A stretch of DNA of 64,000 nt, taken from positions 16,855,018 to 16,919,017 of the forward strand of contig JAJEKV010000020.1 in the NCBI GenBank assembly GCA_021234155.1, in the 5' to 3' direction. This document shows positions 56,233-64,000 of this stretch, piece after piece. The DNA is from Isoetes taiwanensis. Lineage: Eukaryota > Streptophyta > Lycopodiopsida > Isoetales > Isoetaceae. Position numbers and translations under genes: made by a program. The first letter of the stretch is position 1. Every line of letters begins with the position of its first letter. The notes beneath the pieces are model-generated. The model saw only the letters and a list, made by a program, of their open reading frames with translations. It was not told where the DNA came from and searched no databases.

Positions 56233-57125
56233 CAGTTGAAGGCAGTTGTCCAAGTGTTCTTGCAGCCTTTTTGAAAGTCAGCATCCTTTAAGAATTTTAC
56301 ATTCAAACAGAAACATGTCCGTCCAGGCCATCGCTGCTGCAGAGGCTCGTCTGAAAGGAATTGCGGATGGTGGTCTGAAACTGAGTTGTCCTTGAGACAG
56401 AACCGGAAGAGACCTAGAAGTGCCACAACTGCATCTGCATTCCAGTAAGCTCTATCCAACCGAGAGCTTGCACGACCCCCACCAACTTGACCATTACACC
56501 AAGTAAAGGAGCCTTCACCATCAATCTCCAAGAGGTTGCAGTCATGGAGTAGACGGAGCCACTGTTGGCCTTCAAAACCAGACACCACTGTAGAGGTAGC
56601 CTCCAACCGACCAGACTCCATTTCCACCATATTAAGATCCCCAACAAGAAGCCATGAAATGTGGCAGCCCAAACTGAGCATCTTTCCTCGCAAGGAGGCC
56701 CATAGTGCAGCTGTCTGATGGGACCTGTTGTGGGCGTAAACAATAATTAGACCATACTTAACCCCTTGTTCCTGCCATACAATTAGGGCCCAATGACCAA
56801 AATGATCAGCCTGAGTGAAGATGACTGGCAAAGAAGGAAGCCATGCTAGCACCACCCCTACACTGGCAGAATCAAACCTTCGACCAATCATGTCTGCAAG
56901 CTTTGATACGTCTCCCTTACAGCACTTGTGCTCTTGAAGACATACAAACTGAGGATCCAATCTAGATAAGTATAAAGAAATGTGATTCCGCTTGGGGGGG
57001 GAGGGGTGGGGGGGGAGGCTACCCCCTGAACATTCCATGAAACTAACTGCATTGACCTTCTGACGGGGCCAATTCAGATGAGATCGCTGGTGTCTCAAGG
57101 GAATTTGAGGAAGGCTCCTGGGCAT
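56232..57125 (-). CDS. LINE ORF2 apurinic endonuclease domain
   Basis: An uninterrupted minus-strand frame of 297 codons. It contains VNAVSFMECSG near the start, RLDPQFVCLQEHKC, then HISWLLVGDLNMVEME, GEGSFTWCNGQVGGGRASSR, LDRAYWN and VSDHHPQFLS. These are the conserved blocks of the exonuclease-endonuclease-phosphatase fold used by L1-type LINEs to nick target DNA. The frame ends at TGA 56232, before the RT part in another frame, so the element is defective even though this domain is open. Confidence 0.8.
   Translation of the reverse strand: MPRSLPQIPLRHQRSHLNWPRQKVNAVSFMECSGGSLPPHPSPPKRNHISLYLSRLDPQFVCLQEHKCCKGDVSKLADMIGRRFDSASVGVVLAWLPSLPVIFTQADHFGHWALIVWQEQGVKYGLIIVYAHNRSHQTAALWASLRGKMLSLGCHISWLLVGDLNMVEMESGRLEATSTVVSGFEGQQWLRLLHDCNLLEIDGEGSFTWCNGQVGGGRASSRLDRAYWNADAVVALLGLFRFCLKDNSVSDHHPQFLSDEPLQQRWPGRTCFCLNVKFLKDADFQKGCKNTWTTAFN
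56992..57018 (+). repeat. G-rich tract
   Basis: Runs of G (GGGGGGGGAGGGG, then GGGGGGGGAGG) lie inside the LINE. Four or more G-runs so close could form a quadruplex on the plus strand, which is the antisense strand of the LINE. Confidence 0.7.
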
Positions 57126-57771
57126 CTAGCATGGCAGTAACCTCATCAACCAAATCAGTCCACTGAAGTAGATCAAAGCGACCACAGTGGGATGCAATGG
57201 GAGGAGCAGAGCTACATGAAGCCAGAACTGAGGGTTGGGATGCAGAGGAGTTAGGTCCCTTAGCTGATTTTCGTGGTTGACGAAGAGCCGGTGGATGTTT
57301 TGGTGGTGGGTGGAAGCCACACCGATCAATGTCCATGTACTATCCACGAGCCTCTTCAATTTTCTTCTGCGACTTCTGAATTTCAGCCAGTCTCAACATT
57401 TGGTGATCCAGAGACTGAGGTGAGGAAGCTGCAACTGGAAGAGTAGAGGGGGCAGCCACCGGGATGTGAGAGATATCCATTGAGGTGGGAGCTGATCTAG
57501 GAGCATGGAGTGCCAGAGGAGCAGATGGAGATCCCTGCTGGCGAACCTTGCGAAACTGAGCAAAGAGAGGGGCCTCAGGAAACATGAGAGCTAGCTCATG
57601 ACCATTCAACAAGGACAACTTAAATGGAAAGAACATGGGCCTGCTCTGGACAACAATTGTTTGAGGCAAATCACGATGAATGGGCCTTGCAACACAAATC
57701 TTGGTGATGCCATTGCTTATAGAGTGTTGCAAATGGAGTTCAATCTCACCCACCCCCCTCCCTCTAAGCAC
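57043..57771 (-). pseudogene. LINE 5' region, ORF1-like
   Basis: Two consecutive minus-strand frames (57340-57771 and 57043-57336) separated by a TAG near 57340 encode Pro/Ser-rich sequence (PLALHAPRSAPTSMD, HPPALRQPRKSAKG) with no RNA-binding motif that I can identify. The second overlaps the start of ORF2 in a different frame. The position suggests ORF1. The start of the element is not defined. Confidence 0.45.
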
Positions 57772-57779
57772 CTCAACTT

Positions 57780-58410
57780 AAAATAGAAGTTGCTAAGAAT
57801 ATTAAATTTTAAAAAGATCATGAAAATAGTAACTTATTATTGGAATCTAGAGGAATCTTCATAAAATCTTTGAGAATCTAGGGGAATCTATAAGAATCCA
57901 AGGGACTCTTCATGGAAGATAGGGAAGTCTATAAAAATAGTAACTTTTTGCTGGAATCTAAAGGGATCTCATAAAATTTGAGGTAATCTTGAAGAATATA
58001 GGGGAAGTTTTATATAGAATCTAAGGGAATCTGAGGGAGTCTTCATAGAATCTAAAAGAATCTCACAAAATCTAAGAGAATCTAAAGAAATATGAGGGAA
58101 TCTTATAAGACCTAGGCGAATTTAAGGGAATCATCATAAAGTCTTTGAGAATGTAGAGGATTCCAGTAAAATCATAAGAAGGAATCTTCACATGATCTGA
58201 GGAACTCTAAGGGAATCTACATAATATCTTGGAGAATCTAAAGGAAATCTCATAAAGTCTAAGGGAACGCAGGGGAATCTAGATAATATCTAGCAGAATC
58301 TAGAGGAATGTTCTTAAAGACAAAGGAATATCATAAAATCTAAGGGAATCTCATAAAATCTAAGTGAATCTAAGGGAATCTTCATAAAACATTAGAAAAC
58401 CTACGGGAAT
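57780..58410. repeat. Degenerate minisatellite of AGGGAATCT phrases
   Basis: Phrases such as TAAGGGAATCTTCATAAAAT, ATCTAGGGGAATC and AATCTCATAAAATCTAAG recur every 20-45 bp over more than 550 bp. They are too diverged for a fixed unit. No open frame is present. Confidence 0.8.
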
Positions 58411-58429
58411 CTTGTAATTGGTTTTCATG

Positions 58430-59660
<1,231 letters not shown>

Positions 59661-59990
59661 GGTTTAGTGGCCGGAATCGAAAGAATGGGGAGGGAAAACT
59701 AGAAATGAATTATCCCACATAGCCCGCCGAACCAAGAAATACAGGCTTGAATATCCCACAATTTGGCGCCCGAATTGAACGTTACGATCGAATTATCCCA
59801 CATTTTCTCTAGTCGGCCGGAATTGATGCGTGATCGAAAATCCGGCAAACAGCAAAAAATCTGCCAATAACAGAGGCTGTTAAGCCTCGAGAGACAATCG
59901 TCTCTCCTCTCCTCCCAAAAAAATACGTACATTTCGGGGAGGAGCCGTATGTGACGAGAGATGGATTTTTTTACGAGCATGTGGCCGACG

Positions 59991-60029
<39 letters not shown>

Positions 60030-60455
60030 TCTCCCACATGATAGTTTTTTTTGTGGGAGATATGATTAGAGATCGTGCGAGGTGCGAGAGGAGGTGAGAG
60101 TGGGGAAAACGCTCTCTCACCTTTTATGGCCCAAAAGGCAATTTTTAGCCTAACTGGCAGATGGGCCGTTTCCCATTGGGTTATGCTAGTTAAGCTTAAC
60201 CCCTGCGGAAATGTTTTTCGCCCCCTATTTTGGCCTTCCCGCACTTATCGTGTATTTTGGTGGTTTCTTGGCGCAATTTTGACCGGATCAATGCCGATTG
60301 AGAACGAGGTAAGCATTATTGCTTCAGAATTTGGCATTCTTACATCACATTTTTGTATAATTCAATTTCTTATATCGACATTTGGAATAGGAATTTCATG
60401 GCAGAAAGCTGATTGTCTTCATTATTGGCTGTCTTGTAGATTCTAGACTTGATAG
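59661..60455. other. Spacer between divergent Harbinger ORFs
   Basis: No gene is visible. Contents are a short (AG)14 tract at 59995-60023 and repeated phrases ATATCCCACA / TTATCCCACA at 59715-59800. If copy A and the Myb-like ORF belong to one element, this is their shared promoter region. Confidence 0.45.
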
Positions 60456-61603
60456 TATGACAAGGGCTTCAGATCATTCAAAGGCCTTTGTTCCAAAGCG
60501 TGAAAAGGAATTTCAGCCAAGAAAACCAAAGAAAATGACCGGATCAGTATCTGCCCTTGTAATTCAAGCACTTGCTGCTGAAAATGAGCCATAGAGAACA
60601 AGAAGTAGGTCGGACGGATTCCCCAGCAGTTTATGTTAGAAGGACAAACTTTGAAGCAGGGCAAGTAAGTCAAAACTCTGTTTCTTGTGGAAAATCCCAA
60701 GCATTAATAGTTATGGATCCGAATTCCGACACAGTGGTGCCGAAAGCAAAGCAAAAATCACCACTAGAATGGTCGGATAATGCCATTAGTGCATTATTGA
60801 GCCATATCATGGAATTCAAGGCACATAACAATGGTAACATCAATCTTTCGAATTCCCAATAGAAAGAAATTTCAGAAAGATTGACTCCCATAGTACCAGG
60901 TTTAGTTGAATTGAGGCAGTTGAAGAACAAATGGGACAAGCTTCAGGCTAAATTCAAGGACGAAAAATATGCCGAAGATAGAACAGGAGGCAGAGCCTTC
61001 TACTTGGCAATGGTATGAGAGAGGGAAGAATTGAAAACAGGTTGCACGAATCACACAGATCTCCCTGGAGCTGGAGATGATGGTTCATTTGGGAAAGAAG
61101 CTTTCCATGCTACAGAGACGCACTCATCATACCAGGATACTTATATGACAGATTCATACTATGAAACGTTTGGAACCAATTCTCCATTCCAGGAAGAACA
61201 GTTCAAAATTCCAAGTAGTGAACCTCAAACAAATAACACAGAACCCCCTCAAACACCTTCAAACCCAAGCACCAATGGTGGAAATTCAAATAGCACTTCC
61301 ACTTCTACTGATAAAGACGGTGTGCATGAGATCAGTCCTAGATCAGCAGCTTGTATGCAGCTTGGAGTTGCAGGTACGCCAGTCTCAAAGAAGAGATCCA
61401 AATTGGCTATTGTTGAGGACATAGCATCAGGAATTAGTGAAATGGCATTACGTTTTGGGGCAGCAGAAGATAAGAAGTTGGAGTTCATGAAAGATGAATC
61501 CATGCGAAAAATTCAACAAGTTAAGGAACTGGAAGAAATGGGATCTTCTCATAGTCTGAAAATTGTTGAATCGATGGCTAACATGACTCAAAGTATTTGC
61601 TAA
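60456..61603 (+). pseudogene. PIF/Harbinger ORF1, Myb/SANT-like protein
   Basis: Plus-strand coding sequence with lesions. An early piece starts MTRASDHSKAFVPKREKEFQ at 60456. The Myb/trihelix-like part is at about 60755-61000 (PLEWSDNAISALLSHIMEFK, then a stop, ERLTPIVPGLVELRQLKNKW, DKLQAKFKDEKYAEDRTGGR). A Ser/Thr/Asn-rich linker and a helical C-terminus follow (IVEDIASGISEMALRFGAAE, MRKIQQVKELEEMG), ending in TAA at 61603. In Harbinger elements ORF1 binds DNA and helps the transposase. Lesions include stops near 60594, 60862 and 61017. It is convergent with transposase copy B. Confidence 0.7.
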
Positions 61604-61986
61604 ATGACCAAGGATACACTGCTTGAAATTGCAAAACTTTCTGCTTCAAAACAAGGAAATTGAAGGTACTTTTTGTATTTTAAGTAAGGGTATGTATCTT
61701 TGTTTTTTATTGTTACATGATGTAATGTGTTTGTCATGCAAATCCCATTGGAATGGGAAACATTCTTTTCTTAACTGTTTTGTAGTCTGACAGAAGAGAC
61801 TCCCAATAAGTTCGCGACCACTTATAAACCAGAATTTGCACTTTCCATACCATTAGATTTCGATGACATGACATAAGGTCATTCCATAATTTCATAATTT
61901 CCCTGTACCATTAGATAGCGACCTCTCATAAATAAAGTCATCGATTACTGTGTCAATATCAATTCAATATTTCTACGTCTCATTAG
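61604..61986. other. Spacer, no gene recognised
   Basis: Non-coding, AT-rich; probably the 3' region of the Myb-like ORF1. Confidence 0.5.
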
Positions 61987-62337
61987 ATGGCCAGGCCAAA
62001 GGTGCTTGTTAGAAGGCGCTTCAGATTCTGGCGCAACCCATCTCCGAGCTCTTCTTCAGACTCAGACATGTCGGAGGGCAGCGTGAACTCTTCATGCATG
62101 GTAGAACAAAATGATTTTTCTGTTCTTAGTCACTGGAAGACTCACAACTCCATCACTGCGTAGGCCTTTGTGCAATATTTGGATATGGGTATTCGAGTCG
62201 AGCCTGAGTTGTTCAACTGGGCTATGAATGCATCTGTTCGACAGAAGGTGCATGTGGAGTTTATTTTTGTCAAGATCTCAGGCCATTGGGTGCTCATGGA
62301 AATAAAAACCTCGGATACAAGCTGTGTTGCATGCTGA
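61987..62337 (+). pseudogene. Unrecognised open frame with one TAG
   Basis: From ATG 61987 the frame reads MARPKVLVRRRFRFWRNPSP, a Ser-rich stretch, then after a single TAG near 62162 AFVQYLDMGIRVEPELFNWA and VEFIFVKISGHWVLMEIKT, ending in TGA. The last phrase resembles the 'HWvL..id' strand around the catalytic His of ULP1 proteases, but no D or Q..CG follows. I regard it as a decayed fragment of unknown origin. Confidence 0.3.
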
Positions 62338-62941
62338 AGCTGCCCCCTTTTTTTTCTTGGTTTTCTTTAGTTTTACAGTCAAGCTTTTTGTATCTTCTGT
62401 ATCTCCAGCTCTTGAGGATGATGGTTTTTTTGTACCTACTTTCTTGTAAAAAAACAACATTCATGCCGATGTAAATGGTGTGAAATGCCAAAGATTATCT
62501 GTTCCTGCAAGACTTTGTGATTTCTTTTTATTTTATTTTATTACTAACACAGTCTACAACAGGGACATGTATGCTTGATGCTGATACCACGAGTTTGTGA
62601 CCTCAAGCAAGCAAAGGGTTGCTGAGAACACTTATTCTTTAGGTAGTGGAATTTACTTAGTCTTCAGGTTTTGGTATTTTGTTTGCAGGTTATTCCATTC
62701 AAGAGCACTACATTTGAGTGCATTCATGATTTGTAAGACCAGATTTTAATGAATACAATTCTTCTTTAGTTCATATGACAACTGTTGTCTGTCATATACA
62801 AAGTGCGAATAAACAAAGTGTATACAAACAAAGTATATAAACAAAGTGTTCATGACTCGGATTTCTATACAATATAACTTCAGAAATACAGTAATGTGTC
62901 ATAATAGGAAGTGCAATGAAAGAACGTAACTTGCTTAAGAT
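62338..62941. other. No gene recognised
   Basis: AT-rich spacer downstream of two converging decayed frames. Confidence 0.5.
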
Positions 62942-64000
62942 TCATTTCTCCAGATTCTGGACGAGGATGTGCCTGATCTGATCTCCCTCCTTCTTCAATT
63001 TCTTGTTCATGTCTTGTGTCTCATAATACTCTACCTGTGGAATTTTGGAGTCAATGGTAGCAATTCCATTCCCTCTCTTTCAAAAATACAGTAGTTACAC
63101 AACACAACACATGCATACATAATTTTGCTAGCTTGTGATGTTTGAAATGTGAGGCTCTTTAATATTCTCCACTTTTCCTTAACTATGCCAAAACCATTCC
63201 AATAACAACTCTACCTCTGCAGATTCGCTTGTTGAATCGATTCTTCTTGCAATCAGGATCAGGAAAATAAGAAAGGCATGCTAGGATATGCAGAATCACC
63301 AAATAGTTGAGGAGGTATATTTACAATTATATCATCCTAAGTAGGCATACCTTTCTTGATCTTCTTCCCTTGTAATCTAACAACTGGCTCCTGTCATATA
63401 AATTTGGAGGCCAACCTGTTAGAAATGGTACTTTTTCTGAAATGGCCAGAATCATGTACAGATCCTACTCTAATACAACACACATTGAGAAACAATTTAC
63501 TATGAGTTACACAGCCTTGAAACAGAATGGAGTGTCTTTTATTTTTGCTGTGTTAGTCATTTGCATGATTCTTTTTCTTTGGTTTTCTGTACAAATATAT
63601 GTGGCTGCCATCAACTGCAGCAAATACATTAGGAAGACTAGTGGCTTCCTTAAATTCTGCTATAATGTCAAGTAATCTCTGCCCTGATGGAATGGCTACA
63701 AATCTTTATACAACATGCTCTTGAAAGCCAAAGCAAGTGTGATCTTCCTCATATACTTCTGAACTGTGGACTGACCAGCATAAAATCTCCTTCCGATATG
63801 TAGAGGAGATTCATCATGAGCTAGGAAATAAACAACCATAGCTATAGCCCTTCTTGGCTCAATGGGAGCCCTCACTTTATTGCCTAGTTTTACAAAATAT
63901 GGGGCCAGAAGACCTACCAGTTTTTGAATGCGGATCTTGACATTTTGTAACATTGTCTCCACATATCATCTTCATAAGAGGGCAAGCAATTCCAGGCATG
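62942..64000 (-). pseudogene. PIF/Harbinger DDE transposase, copy B, partial
   Basis: The minus strand encodes HAWNCLPSYEDDMW near the window edge, then LVGLLAPYFVKLGNKVR, AIAMVVYFLAHDESPLHIGR and QSTVQKYM. The core follows: FAAVDGSHIYLYRKPKKKNH with the first catalytic Asp (about 63615), then GSVHDSGHFRKS with the second (about 63450), then FGDSAYPSMPFLL and CKKNRFNKRICRGRVVI. After VVI the expected Glu codon reads GGA (Gly), and a frame change follows (FGIVKEKW). A last block after CCACAG gives VEYYETQDMNKKLKKEGDQI and a TGA at 62942. Stops near 63520 and elsewhere make it inactive. The gene's start lies beyond the window. Confidence 0.8.

Overview
The window is nuclear DNA of a land plant with a large, transposon-loaded genome. 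Supporting signs are GT-AG spliced genes, chromodomain-type and Tat-like Ty3/gypsy elements, an L1-type LINE, CACTA and PIF/Harbinger DNA transposons, and long microsatellites. A seed-free vascular plant such as a fern is my guess from the mix of elements; nothing here proves it.

Only one intact host gene is convincing: a ten-exon plus-strand gene at 45699-49366 (939 aa) with an N-terminal SAP-like domain and a basic C-terminus, probably NuSAP-like. A second host gene, thymidylate kinase, survives only as its 3' half (26681-27579); a gag-only LTR retrotransposon abuts the remaining exons. Weak minus-strand exons lie at 50.4-51.1 kb.

Layout. 1-1.7 kb: piece of an LTR element with an inverted LTR copy. 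5.2-6.4 kb: decayed CACTA (TNP2-type) transposase. 7.1-20.3 kb: 5'-truncated chromovirus, split by an 8.8-kb CACTA-type element (8971-17775) with terminal inverted repeats, a CAA target duplication, subterminal repeats and a core of 19-bp satellite arrays and palindromic modules. 21-23 kb: diverged ~340-bp tandem repeat. 23.5-26.7 kb: gag-only LTR element with a third partial copy. 26.7-27.6 kb: thymidylate kinase remnant.

29.3-34.7 kb holds a divergent pair of decayed, element-like genes that share a palindromic minisatellite. The plus-strand one begins with the residues of the histone H3 tail (MARTKQT) and continues into a ParB-like domain and a methyltransferase-like motif. The minus-strand one ends in an SH3/BAH-like region. 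This is the most unusual locus of the window. 35-40 kb: minus-strand fragments with a ULP1 protease core, an FCP1-type HAD phosphatase, a zinc-finger/coiled-coil part and perhaps an OTU fold. 40.2-43.9 kb: Ty3/gypsy element in which an extra RNase H lies between protease and reverse transcriptase. 52-57.8 kb: defective LINE on the minus strand next to a gypsy reverse-transcriptase fragment. 57.8-59.2 kb: minisatellite and a (GT)n(GA)n microsatellite. 59.2-64 kb: PIF/Harbinger parts (Myb-like ORF1 and two transposase copies). No tRNA, rRNA or CRISPR was seen.
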